In this document: positions 37,632 through 46,289 of the stretch, in pieces
Numbering within the stretch: position 1 is the stretch's first letter
Layout: the number at the start of each line of letters is the position of its first letter
NCBI GenBank assembly: GCA_003243455.1
Contig: QFQS01000001.1
Coordinates: 744,001 to 808,000, forward strand
Length of the DNA: 64,000 nucleotides
Direction of reading: 5' to 3'
Origin: Cereibacter sphaeroides
GTDB lineage: Bacteria > Pseudomonadota > Alphaproteobacteria > Rhodobacterales > Rhodobacteraceae
Notes under the pieces: model-generated
What the model saw: only the letters and a program-made list of their open reading frames with translations
What the model was told of the DNA's origin: nothing
Database searches by the model: none
Position numbers and translations under genes: made by a program

Positions 37632-38858
37632 GTGATTGATCGGCGATTTGGAAAGAGTTTTCCTGTAAACCGTCTTGCAGGGGCGATTGCGGTCGTGATG
37701 GCTGTTGGCATTGGCCCGGTCGCACAACCCGCAGCGGCGCAATCTTCCGCGCTTTTGCCGCTGGACGAGACGGCGCTGAAACAAAGCTTCGATGATCTGG
37801 CGAAGGAAATGCTGGTGCCGGGCGCGGTCCTGCTGCTGCGCACACCGGCGGGCGAGGTGATCCTGACATATGGGCAGCGCGGGCTGGACGACCCGACACC
37901 GGTAACGCCGGACGATCACATCCGCATCGGATCGAATACCAAGACGATGACGGGAACGGTCATCCTGCAGATGGTGCAGGAGGGCAGCCTGAAGCTGGAC
38001 GACCCGGTGTCGAAATACATCCCCGGCGTTCCGAACGGCGAAAACATTCCGCTGGAACTGCTGCTGAACATGCGCAGCGGGCTGTTCAACTATTCGACGA
38101 CCTACAAGATGAACCATATCCTGGACACCCAGCCGGACAAGGTCTGGACCACCGACGAACTGCTGGAGATCGGGTTTTCGGTGCCGCCCTATTTCCCGCC
38201 GGATCAGGGCTACCGCTATTCCAACACCAATACCGTCCTCCTTGGGCTGATCGCCGAGAAGATCGACGGCAAGCCGCTGGAGACGATCTTTCAGGATCGG
38301 ATTTTTGGTCCCCTGGGGCTGAAAAACACGCTTCTGCCCGCCCCGACATCGAACCAGATCCCCGAACCCTATGCCCACGGCTACATGTATGGCGACAACA
38401 TCATCACGCTTGCGGATAACTCGGTGCCGCCCGACATGATCTATGAGGCGCAGCAGGGCCGGCTCAAGCCCATGGACCAGACTTTTGCCAACCCATCCTG
38501 GGGATGGGCGGCGGGGGCGGGCATCTCGACCGCGAACGATCTTGCGACCTATGCCGAGGCGCTGGTGGGGGGCGGGCTTTTGAAGCCCGAGATGCAGAAG
38601 ATCCGCATGGACAGCCCGAAGCCCGCGAACCCGGACGATCCCGATTCAGCCTCTTACGGGCTGGGCATCGCGCGGTTCGGGCCGCTTTACGGCCATACCG
38701 GGGAACTGCCGGGCTACAACAGTTTCATGGGCAGCGATCCGGTCAACAAGGTGACGCTGATCGTCTGGACGAACCTTGCCCCTGCCGCCGATGGTCGCGA
38801 TCCGGCGACGACGATTGCAAAGTCGCTGGTCGGGCTGATCTACGCGCCGCCGCAATAG
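37632..38858 (+). CDS. Secreted serine hydrolase, class C beta-lactamase/DD-peptidase fold
   Basis: GTG start with GGAGG five nt upstream; 408 residues with a signal peptide (about 1-37). The nucleophile motif is Ser101-N-T-Lys104, the second motif Tyr196-S-N198, and the KTG-box equivalent is His355-T-G357. These define the beta-lactamase class C/EstB/DD-peptidase superfamily. HTG instead of KTG suggests a D-aminopeptidase, DD-carboxypeptidase or esterase rather than a true beta-lactamase. It sits between the intact ruvX and a ruvX remnant that starts 2 nt after this stop codon, a sign that the gene was inserted here. Confidence 0.88.
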   Translation: MIDRRFGKSFPVNRLAGAIAVVMAVGIGPVAQPAAAQSSALLPLDETALKQSFDDLAKEMLVPGAVLLLRTPAGEVILTYGQRGLDDPTPVTPDDHIRIGSNTKTMTGTVILQMVQEGSLKLDDPVSKYIPGVPNGENIPLELLLNMRSGLFNYSTTYKMNHILDTQPDKVWTTDELLEIGFSVPPYFPPDQGYRYSNTNTVLLGLIAEKIDGKPLETIFQDRIFGPLGLKNTLLPAPTSNQIPEPYAHGYMYGDNIITLADNSVPPDMIYEAQQGRLKPMDQTFANPSWGWAAGAGISTANDLATYAEALVGGGLLKPEMQKIRMDSPKPANPDDPDSASYGLGIARFGPLYGHTGELPGYNSFMGSDPVNKVTLIVWTNLAPAADGRDPATTIAKSLVGLIYAPPQ

Positions 38859-38860
38859 GA

Positions 38861-39007
38861 CTGTCGCTTGCGGCAGAAAGGGCACGGGGCGCGGCGAATA
38901 CGTCGCGGAAACGTCGTTCCGGGGTGATCGGCCGCACTGCTGCCCCATATATCCTGCAAGGGGCGCTTGACGCCCTGACCGCATGGGGTCGGGACGAGCA
39001 GTCTTGA
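38861..39007 (+). pseudogene. Second-copy ruvX 3' end (remnant)
   Basis: Translation LSLAAERARGAANTSRKRRS followed by GVIGRTAAPYILQGALDALT and AWGRDEQS, then a stop. It aligns with RuvX residues 113-160 (LSTVAAERALLEADTSRRRR, SEVIDHVAAGYILQGVLDRL, GYLGRDGG) with about 29 identical of 47 by my count and one 1-residue gap. No start codon or N-terminal two-thirds is present, and the catalytic-type E/D of SEVID are G. Its 5' limit is 2 nt after the hydrolase stop, and its stop region leads directly to the DUF1289 ribosome site. Confidence 0.8.
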
Positions 39008-39018
39008 AGGACCGGGAC

Positions 39019-39264
39019 GTGAAGGACGGCGGCGACGCTGAAGGCGTATGGAAGCGGGACGAGGTTCAGTCCCCTTGCGTGAAGCTATGCGTGGTTCACC
39101 CCGAGGAACGGCTTTGCGTCGGCTGTTATCGCACCATCGAGGAAATCGCAGGCTGGTCGCGGCTGACCGAGGCCGAGCGTATCGCGATCATGACCGACCT
39201 GCCCTCGCGCGCACCTCGCTTGCGCAAGCGGCGCGGCGGGCGCAGCGGGCGGCTGGATCACTAG
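39019..39264 (+). CDS. DUF1289 cysteine-rich small protein
   Basis: 81 residues from a GTG with GAAGGA seven nt upstream. Four cysteines, Cys20, Cys24, Cys33 and Cys36 (SPCVKLCVVHPEERLCVGCY), then EEIAGWSRLTEAERIAIM; this is the DUF1289 (YdhL-type) pattern, probably binding zinc or an Fe-S cluster. Function is unknown. The ribosome site overlaps the end of the ruvX remnant, suggesting this was once a ruvX-DUF1289 junction. Confidence 0.88.
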   Translation: MKDGGDAEGVWKRDEVQSPCVKLCVVHPEERLCVGCYRTIEEIAGWSRLTEAERIAIMTDLPSRAPRLRKRRGGRSGRLDH

Positions 39265-39283
39265 GTGCCTGTGAAGTAAGTGC

Positions 39284-39418
39284 GTTTGGCGAAGGCCATC
39301 GCCTTCGCCATGCTGTGAAGATCGAGTTCACGGGCCGGTGGCCCAAAGCCACCGGCCAGCGCCCGCCCCGCCGATGGCGGGCGCTTCGCACCCGCCGGGG
39401 CAGGCACTTTTGGTCCCG
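39284..39418 (-). repeat. Dispersed structured repeat, family 1, copy C (shortened)
   Basis: On the minus strand: GTGCCTGCCCCGGCGGGTGC, GAAGCGCCCGCC, ATCGGCGGGGCGGGCGC, the stem GGCCGGTGGC/GCCACCGGCC, GTGAACTCGAT, then TGGCGAAGGC/GCCTTCGCCA. It lacks the first GAAACGCG stem of copies A and B. It lies between the convergent DUF1289 and PAP2 genes, with its 3' hairpin 20 bp from the DUF1289 stop. Confidence 0.8.
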
Positions 39419-39451
39419 CCCGTTCCAGATGTTGTCAGAATGCTCCCGCTT

Positions 39452-40285
39452 TCAGCGCGTAACGCCGCCTTGCCTCGCATTGACGGCGTCCCACAGCCGG
39501 TGGACCGCGCCCACTCCCCGAACCCCGGCGCGGCCCGCAAGGCTGCGCAGATCTCCGGCGATCAACGCGGGCAGGCGGTTCATCCGGGTGCGGAACACGC
39601 CGCCGCGCCAGACAAAGGCCCAGCCCCGCCGCGCAAAGGCACGGCGCAGCGCCAGCACGACAAAGCTGGCGAGCATCACGCCGGCAAACACATCGCTCAT
39701 CCAGTGGACGCCAATCATCACCCGGCTGATGCCGACCCACAGCGCCACCGAAAGGAAGGCAAGCCGCAGCCGGGGAAACAGACAGGCCAAAGCGATGGCA
39801 AGCGCAAAGATCGTGGTTGCATGGCCCGAGGGAAAGCTCGCCCAGGCCGATTCAAGACGCATCGGCTCAAAGGAAAACATGCCGTCCGTTCCGGGCCGGG
39901 CGCGACCGATCACCTGTTTCAACAGGCTGGAGGCGATACCGGCAATCGTGACAGAGGCCAGCACGAAACCGGCAAGCCCCGCCGCGTGACGATACAGCAC
40001 GGCCGTCCTTTGCCGCTTGGCACGGGACGCAGCCATGCGGAACATCAGCACCATGGCCAGCGCCAGGGAGATTTTCCATCCCGAGTTGCCAAGCGAGGTG
40101 ACATCCCGGAACAGGTGCCTCTGGTCGGGCAGCAGGCTTGCGCCCAGCTGGTTCAGCGGCGCGTCAAGGAACAGAAGTGACGCCAGCAGGATCGTGGCGG
40201 CGACCGCTGCCAGACCGACGGGGTGATTGCCGAACAGCCAGCGCGGCAGACCGGCATCGACGGGAACGGGGCGGCGGCGGGTCAT
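39452..40285 (-). CDS. PAP2-family membrane phosphatase
   Basis: 277 residues, about six spans. The acid-phosphatase motifs are KQVIGRARPGTDG, SFPSGHATT and SRVMIGVHWMSDV, the three catalytic blocks of PAP2 lipid phosphatases. Likely acts on isoprenyl or lipid phosphates at the periplasmic face. The start overlaps the GT39 stop by 4 nt; this pairing with an ArnT-like enzyme suggests a shared role in lipid A or envelope modification. Confidence 0.9.
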   Translation of the reverse strand: MTRRRPVPVDAGLPRWLFGNHPVGLAAVAATILLASLLFLDAPLNQLGASLLPDQRHLFRDVTSLGNSGWKISLALAMVLMFRMAASRAKRQRTAVLYRHAAGLAGFVLASVTIAGIASSLLKQVIGRARPGTDGMFSFEPMRLESAWASFPSGHATTIFALAIALACLFPRLRLAFLSVALWVGISRVMIGVHWMSDVFAGVMLASFVVLALRRAFARRGWAFVWRGGVFRTRMNRLPALIAGDLRSLAGRAGVRGVGAVHRLWDAVNARQGGVTR

Positions 40286-41940
40286 TCTGCGCCCCCGTTG
40301 CGGTAAAGCGTGACGCCGACATTGCGGCCTGCGCCGATGGCGAAACCCTGGACACGGCCGACCTGCTCCAGAGGCACATCCGTCGTGGCGCGCGCGAATT
40401 CCGGCGCGACCCGATCCTCGACCGCGATAAGGGTGCAGGCCTGCCCCGCAGCTTTCGCCGCCCGATCGACGGGCAGAAGCTGCGTCTGGCGCGAGGTGCG
40501 CACGATCAGCGAAGGCTCGGTATAGCCGGTCGAGACCAATCTGGTTTCCGCGCATTCCTCAGGCGTGGCGTCGCGGATCAGCGCCGCCAGCTGGTCCGAA
40601 GGCCAAAGCCACGGCGTGCGGGCCAGCGTGGCAACCGCACCGGCCAGCGTTATGGCGGCCATGACCGCCAGACAGGCGGGAAGCGCGTGGCGCAGATCGC
40701 GCGTCAGCGCCCGGCAGGCGGCCAGCGCCACGACCAGAACCGGCGGCAGGGCCAGCACGGCGGGCCATGCGGCGGAAAACCCTGCGCCCGTCGATGCGGC
40801 GAGCCAGGCCGAGGCTCCCAGCAACAGGGGCGCCAGCGCAAGGAAGGGCAGCGCCACGGCGCGGCCCAGTGGCGGCAGCGCACCCGCCGGTCTTGCCATC
40901 AGGGCGGCGCAGGCCAGCAGGGCCAGCGCGGGATAAAGCGGCAGGGGGTAATGGATCAGCTTGGTCGGAACCGCCTCCAGCACCAGCCAGAAAGGAATGA
41001 TCCAGGCCAAAAGGAAAATGCTGGCCTTCGCCCGCCGATCCGCCCAGATCGCGGGCAGCATCAACGTCAGAAGCGCCGATCCGGGCCAAAAGGTAAGCCA
41101 GAGCAGTGCCAGATAGGTGCCGGGAGGGGCGCCTTTGCCCTCCTGGCCTTCCGCAACCTTGGCCAGCAAATCGCCGCCGACCGACGCTTGCCAGAACTCG
41201 CCCCCGGCACGCCAGGAGATCGCCATGGCCCAGGGCAGCAGGATGGCCGCCCCCAGCGCCATGGCGCGCCAGTTGCCAATAGGGCGGAGCCAGTTGCGGT
41301 CCCGCTGGACAAGGCACAGGGCAAGCACCGACAGACCGACGATCATCGGCCCGACCGGCCCCTTGACCAGCGCGGACAGGCCGAACGCCGCCCAGAAGGC
41401 ATAGACCCGCCATTGCCCAAGCGCCGTGCCAGAATAGGCGCGAGCCAGCACGGCCATCTGCACCAGCACCAGCGCCAGCAGCACCGCGTCGGTCTTGGCG
41501 ATCCGCGCCTCGCCCGCAAGCACCAGGGTTCCGGCAAAAAGGATTGCCCCCAGCAACGCGGGTGCCGCGCCGGTCAGCGAAACCCCGACAACCTGCACCA
41601 GAACGACAGCGGCAATGGCGGCAAGGTAGGATGGCAGGCGGCTGGCCCAAAGCGGCGCATCGGCGCCCTGCCCCACCGCCTCCATCGCGGCGACCTGCAT
41701 CCAGTAGATGCCTACCGGCTTTTTATAGCGCGCCTCGTCCTGGAACCGGATGTCTATGGGATCGCCGCTTTCGATCATCTGGCGGCTGGCCTGCACAAAG
41801 CGGGCCTCGTCCCGGTCGCTGACGGGCAGCGAGACCAGCCCCGGCAGGAACACAAGCGCGGCAAAAACAGCCAGCGCCGTGCGCTGAACGGCGGCGGATG
41901 CGGCCGCGATGCGGGCGACGAAAGCCTCGACCCGCGTCAT
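40282..41940 (-). CDS. ArnT-like glycosyltransferase (GT39/PMT family)
   Basis: 552 residues, multi-spanning. The first periplasmic loop has LVSLPVSDRDEARFVQASRQ (the acidic DE pair of GT39/ArnT) and RYKKPVGIYWMQ. These enzymes transfer sugar from undecaprenyl phosphate to lipid A or protein. The substrate is not predictable. Start at 41940 by homology; a frame extending to 42012 has no support. It is upstream of the PAP2 gene in a two-gene operon. Confidence 0.88.
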   Translation of the reverse strand: MTRVEAFVARIAAASAAVQRTALAVFAALVFLPGLVSLPVSDRDEARFVQASRQMIESGDPIDIRFQDEARYKKPVGIYWMQVAAMEAVGQGADAPLWASRLPSYLAAIAAVVLVQVVGVSLTGAAPALLGAILFAGTLVLAGEARIAKTDAVLLALVLVQMAVLARAYSGTALGQWRVYAFWAAFGLSALVKGPVGPMIVGLSVLALCLVQRDRNWLRPIGNWRAMALGAAILLPWAMAISWRAGGEFWQASVGGDLLAKVAEGQEGKGAPPGTYLALLWLTFWPGSALLTLMLPAIWADRRAKASIFLLAWIIPFWLVLEAVPTKLIHYPLPLYPALALLACAALMARPAGALPPLGRAVALPFLALAPLLLGASAWLAASTGAGFSAAWPAVLALPPVLVVALAACRALTRDLRHALPACLAVMAAITLAGAVATLARTPWLWPSDQLAALIRDATPEECAETRLVSTGYTEPSLIVRTSRQTQLLPVDRAAKAAGQACTLIAVEDRVAPEFARATTDVPLEQVGRVQGFAIGAGRNVGVTLYRNGGAE

Positions 41941-42138
41941 GGATGCGATCCGTAAAATGGGGCCGACGCCCCCGGCGAAAGATCCGCTGAAACCGTTAGT
42001 GATAGCCTGCACGCCTGCTGCGCCCTTTTCTCATGGCCTGTCGCGGCCCTTGAGCAAGCAGATTGCAACATCAAGATGACGCCCCGATTGCGAGCGGATT
42101 ACAAAATTGAAAACTACGGCAAGACACCAGCCCGCACA

Positions 42139-42900
42139 TTACGGCAGACCGATCCAGTCTGTGATGTCTGCCACCTCGGGACGGAAGTAGGCGATCATTC
42201 GTCCCCCGGGCGCGGCGGCGGCACCTTCGGTCCAGGGTGCCATGCCATGCAGTAGCAGGCGATGCAGCAGCAGGGCCTCTCCCGGAACCGCGGACAGCAT
42301 GACGCGCCTGCAGTCGGCGAAGGCCATCCGACGCGCCGCGTGATAGGCGTCGGTCAGATCGACATTCGGCCAGTCGGCAGGCGAACGGGGTTCAAGCACC
42401 GCGCCCAGCGCTTTGCGCATGATCTCATGGCTACCCTCCCAAACGACCAAGGGGGCCGCTTCGGGATCAGCATTGGTAAGCGGCAGGCCAAGGATGAAGC
42501 CATGGGGTTCTTTCAGCATCCGCCGTCGGTCGGGGCCGATGGGCAAAAGGCCATCCACATGCGCGGCATCCCGCGTCAGGCGATAGCGGAAGGCGGCCCC
42601 GCTCTCTTCGGTGGAAGGCTGCGGATAGCCGGGGCGCAGGGTGGAAAGCTGCGCGCGGTGCCAGTTCCGCGCGCGAAACGGCAGGTGGCGCAGCAGCGTC
42701 TCGGGCAGTTCGACACCAGCGACCGCCCCGCGTGCATCATTCGGCAAGGCGTCGACACCCGGAAACCATGTGCCGCCGCAACGCCAGCCGCCTTCGCCCG
42801 ACGCCACCGCTGCATTCGCCAGCGGCAGGGCGGCATCGGACCAGGCGGCGATTGCCGGATCGCCGCCAATCCGCATCCAGCCGCTGGCTGGGATCACCAT
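42139..42900 (-). CDS. Phytanoyl-CoA dioxygenase (PhyH)-like protein
   Basis: 253 residues. AAHVDGLLPIGPDRRRML carries the H-x-D iron site and the distal HRLLLHGMAPW supplies the third His, with GRMIAYFRPE near the end: the pattern of 2-oxoglutarate/Fe(II) PhyH-type enzymes. The substrate is unknown. The start overlaps the TauE/SafE gene by 7 nt, so they are probably coexpressed. The 198 bp upstream of it in sequence (41941-42138) contain no recognisable gene. Confidence 0.75.
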   Translation of the reverse strand: MVIPASGWMRIGGDPAIAAWSDAALPLANAAVASGEGGWRCGGTWFPGVDALPNDARGAVAGVELPETLLRHLPFRARNWHRAQLSTLRPGYPQPSTEESGAAFRYRLTRDAAHVDGLLPIGPDRRRMLKEPHGFILGLPLTNADPEAAPLVVWEGSHEIMRKALGAVLEPRSPADWPNVDLTDAYHAARRMAFADCRRVMLSAVPGEALLLHRLLLHGMAPWTEGAAAAPGGRMIAYFRPEVADITDWIGLP

Positions 42901-43712
42901 CCGGCGGCCTTGCGCAGCATGTTGAGCGCAACGAGGATCAGGAATGCGCCGAACACGCGCTTCAACGGCTTGGGGTCCATCGCATGGGCCAGCTTCACCC
43001 CCCATGTCGTCGTGGTCATCGTCGTGGCCATCACGATCAGGAAGGCCGGGGTGTTGACCGCCCCCAGCGTATAGGGCGGCGCGCCTTCGATCGGCAGGAA
43101 CAGGAAGCCCAGCACGGAAGGTGCCGCGATCATGATGCCAAAGCCCGAGGCGGTGGCGACAGCGCGGTGGATCGGCTGCGAATACAGCGTCATCAGCGGC
43201 ACGCCAAAGGTGCCGCCACCGATCCCCATCAGCACGGACAGAAATCCGACGACCATCGCCATGATGCCGCGCGGCGCGCCGGTCGGCATCCCGGTGCCCA
43301 GCCGCCAGTCCTGCCGCCCCAGCAGCATATAGACCCCGACGACCAGCCCCAGAACGCCAAAGACGTAAAGCAGCGCCGTCGAATCGACCTGCGCCGCCAC
43401 AAGCATTCCGCCAATCGCCCCGACCACGATCCAGGGCGCCCAGCTTTTCAGCACGCTCCAGTCCACCGCGCCCTTGCGGTTATGCGCCATGACCGAACGG
43501 ATCGAGGTAAAGACGATGGTCGCAAGCGAGGTCGCGACGCAGACCTGCATGATCTGGGCGCTGTCATAACCAAGATGGGTGAAGGTGAAATAGAAGGCCG
43601 GGACCAGAACGATCCCGCCGCCGACGCCGAGCAGCCCGGCAATGACACCAGCGAAACCGCCTATGACCAGAAGCAACAGCACCATGGGCAAAAGCGCGGC
43701 GTAGTCGGGCAT
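42894..43712 (-). CDS. TauE/SafE (TSUP) family anion exporter
   Basis: 272 residues, about eight spans. Two pseudo-repeats contain the glycine-rich motifs GFAGVIAGLLGVGGGIVLVP and GFLSVLMGIGGGTFGVPLMT typical of the TSUP family. Members move sulfite, sulfoacetate or related anions; substrate here not known. AAAGG precedes the ATG at 43712. It is divergent from the Bcr/CflA gene. Confidence 0.9.
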   Translation of the reverse strand: MPDYAALLPMVLLLLVIGGFAGVIAGLLGVGGGIVLVPAFYFTFTHLGYDSAQIMQVCVATSLATIVFTSIRSVMAHNRKGAVDWSVLKSWAPWIVVGAIGGMLVAAQVDSTALLYVFGVLGLVVGVYMLLGRQDWRLGTGMPTGAPRGIMAMVVGFLSVLMGIGGGTFGVPLMTLYSQPIHRAVATASGFGIMIAAPSVLGFLFLPIEGAPPYTLGAVNTPAFLIVMATTMTTTTWGVKLAHAMDPKPLKRVFGAFLILVALNMLRKAAGW

Positions 43713-43852
43713 CTGGCGGGCCTTTCGGATGGATCGTTCGCAACGGCATAGCGCCCCCGCCTGTCCAAGGCCAGTGCCGCACCGCCCCCTCTGGCCCTTG
43801 TCCGCCAGAACGGCTAACGTCGCGGCAATCACATCCCCGAAAGGAATCCCCG

Positions 43853-45043
43853 ATGTCGGCGAGCCTCGTTCGCCCGGCTCTCGTGCTGGGTCTGTTGTCC
43901 GTTGTCGGTCCCTTTGCGATCGACATGTATCTGCCCGCAATGCCCGAGATCGCGACCGATCTTGGTGCGTCCGTGCAGGCGATGCAGGGCACGATCACAT
44001 CCTATTTCATCGCCTTTGGCCTTGCGCAGCTGGTCTATGGTCCCTGGGCCGACGAGGCAGGGCGGAAAAAGCCGATCTATTACGGTGTCGGCATCTTTCT
44101 GATCGGCACGCTGATCTGCGCGCTGTCGCGTTCGGTCGAGATGCTGATGGTGGGTCGTTTCGTCCAGGGTCTGGGCGGGGCGGCGGTGATGGTCATTCCC
44201 CGCGCCATCATCCGCGACATGCACACGGGCAATGCGGCGACGCGGATGATGGCGGCGATCATGCTGGTGATCTCGATCTCGCCGATGCTCGCGCCTCTGG
44301 CAGGGTCGGGGGTCATCGCCATTTCCGACTGGCGCTGGATCTTTGGCATCCTTGCCGTTGCGGCGGCGGCCAGCCTTTTGCTGACCCGTTTCGCGCTGGA
44401 AGAGACGCTGAAACCCGAGGATCGCCAGCCGGTGTCGATCCGCCTGCTTTTGTCCCACGCGAAGGCCTTGCTGCGCGACCCAAAGTTCATGGGGCTGACC
44501 TTCCTTGGCGGCTTTGGCATGGCGAGCTTCTTCGTCTTCATCGCCTCGGCATCCTTCGTCTATACCGAGGAATTCGGCCTGACGCCGACGCAATTCTCGC
44601 TGGCCTTCGCGCTGAACGCGCTGGGGTTCTTCACCGCGTCGCAGATGGCGGCGGGGATGGGTATGCGTTACGGCGCGCGCAGCGTCGTGGCCTGGGCGAC
44701 CGCCGGTTTCGCGATCAGCACCGTCGTGTTGCTGGCGGTGGGGCTGATGGGCATGGCCACGCTGACGGTTACGCTGGCAGGGTTGTTCCTGGCCAATGCC
44801 TGCCTGGGCTTCGTTATCCCCACCGTCATGGTCATGGCGCTGGACGACCATGGAGAGGTCGCGGGGCTGGCCTCGTCGCTGGGCGGCACCTTGCAGATGC
44901 TGGCGGGCGGGCTGATGATCGCCCTGTCGGGACCGTTCTTCGACGGAACGGTCGTGCCGATGCTGGCGTCGATCGCGGTCTGCGGCGTGCTGGCCTTCGT
45001 CCTGTCGCGCCTCGTGCTGGGGCGTCAGGCGGTTGCTGCGTAG
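43853..45043 (+). CDS. Bcr/CflA-type MFS drug efflux transporter
   Basis: 396 residues, 12 spans. VVGPFAIDMYLPAMPEIATD and LVYGPWADEAGRKKPI are typical of the Bcr/CflA branch of the MFS (drug:H+ antiporters such as bicyclomycin exporters). GRFVQGLGGAAVMVIPRAII is the antiporter motif C region. AAAGGA precedes the ATG. Its 3' end overlaps the convergent dusA by 19 nt. Confidence 0.92.
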   Translation: MSASLVRPALVLGLLSVVGPFAIDMYLPAMPEIATDLGASVQAMQGTITSYFIAFGLAQLVYGPWADEAGRKKPIYYGVGIFLIGTLICALSRSVEMLMVGRFVQGLGGAAVMVIPRAIIRDMHTGNAATRMMAAIMLVISISPMLAPLAGSGVIAISDWRWIFGILAVAAAASLLLTRFALEETLKPEDRQPVSIRLLLSHAKALLRDPKFMGLTFLGGFGMASFFVFIASASFVYTEEFGLTPTQFSLAFALNALGFFTASQMAAGMGMRYGARSVVAWATAGFAISTVVLLAVGLMGMATLTVTLAGLFLANACLGFVIPTVMVMALDDHGEVAGLASSLGGTLQMLAGGLMIALSGPFFDGTVVPMLASIAVCGVLAFVLSRLVLGRQAVAA

Positions 45044-46080
45044 GGCAGGACTTCTGCCAGCGCGGCGTCGATCAGGGCCAGCCCCGCGCCGGGGCGGCTC
45101 GCGCCTTCGGACAGGACGCGGCGCCAGTTCCGCGCGCCGGGACGCCCGGTGAAGAGACCCAGCATGTGACGGGTAATCTGGTGCAGGCGGCCGCCCTGCT
45201 CCAGATGGGTCGCGATATAGGGGCGCATCGCCTCGACGACCGCAAAAGCGTCAGGCCCCGGCGCATCGCCCCAAAGCGTATCCGCGCCGCTCAGCACGCT
45301 GGCCGGATCGTTGTAGGCCACGCGCCCCAGCATCACGCCGTCCAGCCCCTGATCCAGCAGCCCCCGCGCCTGGTCCAGCGAGGTGATGCCGCCGTTGATC
45401 GCGATGGTCAGATGCGGGAAGGCCCGCTTCATCGCCAGAACCAGCGGATAATCCAGCGGCGGGATTTCCCGGTTTTCCTTGGGGCTCAGGCCCTGCAGCC
45501 AGGCCTTGCGGGCATGGATGATGAAATTGCTGACCCCGGCACGGCTGACGGTTTCCAGAAAGGCCGGCAGCACCTGTTCCGGCACCTGATCGTCCACGCC
45601 GATGCGGCATTTGACCGTCACTGGCACCGGGCTTTCGGCGATCATCGCGGCAACGCAATCGGCAACCAGACCGGGCTGCTGCATCAGCATCGCACCAAAG
45701 CAGCCCGACTGCACCCGGTCCGAGGGGCAGCCGACGTTCAGGTTGATCTCGTCATAGCCCCAGTCGCGCGCAATCCTGACCGCCTGCGCCAGTTGGCGGG
45801 GTTCAGAGCCGCCCAGTTGCAGGGCAACGGGGTGTTCCTCGTCCGAATAGTCCAGAAGCCGCCCCTTCGGCCCGTGGATAATCGCCTGATCCACGATCAT
45901 CTCGGTGTAAAGCATGGCGCGGCGCGTCATGAGGCGGTGGAAGAAGCGGCAATGACGATCCGTCCAATCGATCATCGGCGCGACGGAGAAGCGCCTGGCG
46001 TTACCGGCGGGCACGCGTTCACCCGTAGCGGTATCTTGCGTCGCTGTCGGCGCAGCCGGTGTCATTTCGCCTGGATCCAT
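45025..46080 (-). CDS. dusA: tRNA-dihydrouridine synthase A
   Basis: 351 residues. DusA blocks: FSVAPMIDWTDRHCRFFHRL, YDEINLNVGCPSDRVQSGCF, FIIHARKAWLQGLSPKENRE and LTIAINGGI. It reduces uridines 20/20a in the tRNA D-loop with FMN and NADPH. Oddity: the catalytic Cys of E. coli DusA lies in FGACLM, while this protein reads CFGAMLM, with Met131 at that position and a Cys (127) four residues earlier. This may be a lineage variant with a shifted acid. The N-terminus is about 25 residues longer than E. coli DusA. Ends inside the MFS gene's 3' end. Confidence 0.9.
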   Translation of the reverse strand: MDPGEMTPAAPTATQDTATGERVPAGNARRFSVAPMIDWTDRHCRFFHRLMTRRAMLYTEMIVDQAIIHGPKGRLLDYSDEEHPVALQLGGSEPRQLAQAVRIARDWGYDEINLNVGCPSDRVQSGCFGAMLMQQPGLVADCVAAMIAESPVPVTVKCRIGVDDQVPEQVLPAFLETVSRAGVSNFIIHARKAWLQGLSPKENREIPPLDYPLVLAMKRAFPHLTIAINGGITSLDQARGLLDQGLDGVMLGRVAYNDPASVLSGADTLWGDAPGPDAFAVVEAMRPYIATHLEQGGRLHQITRHMLGLFTGRPGARNWRRVLSEGASRPGAGLALIDAALAEVLPYAATA

Positions 46081-46289
46081 CTCTGTAGAAGTCCTGCCCT
46101 ATAGCGCAGCGCTTACTGCCATACGAGTGGGAAAGATGGGCAACGTGTAGGCAAGACAACCCCGACGGCACCTTTTCAACCCAGAAACGGCGGCAGCAAC
46201 ATCAAGATTCTGGCGCGAACAAGCGAACCGGCCCTACACTCCGCCGCAAGGGGGGCAGAAAGCCGCTCCTCGACCCAGGGGACAGATCA

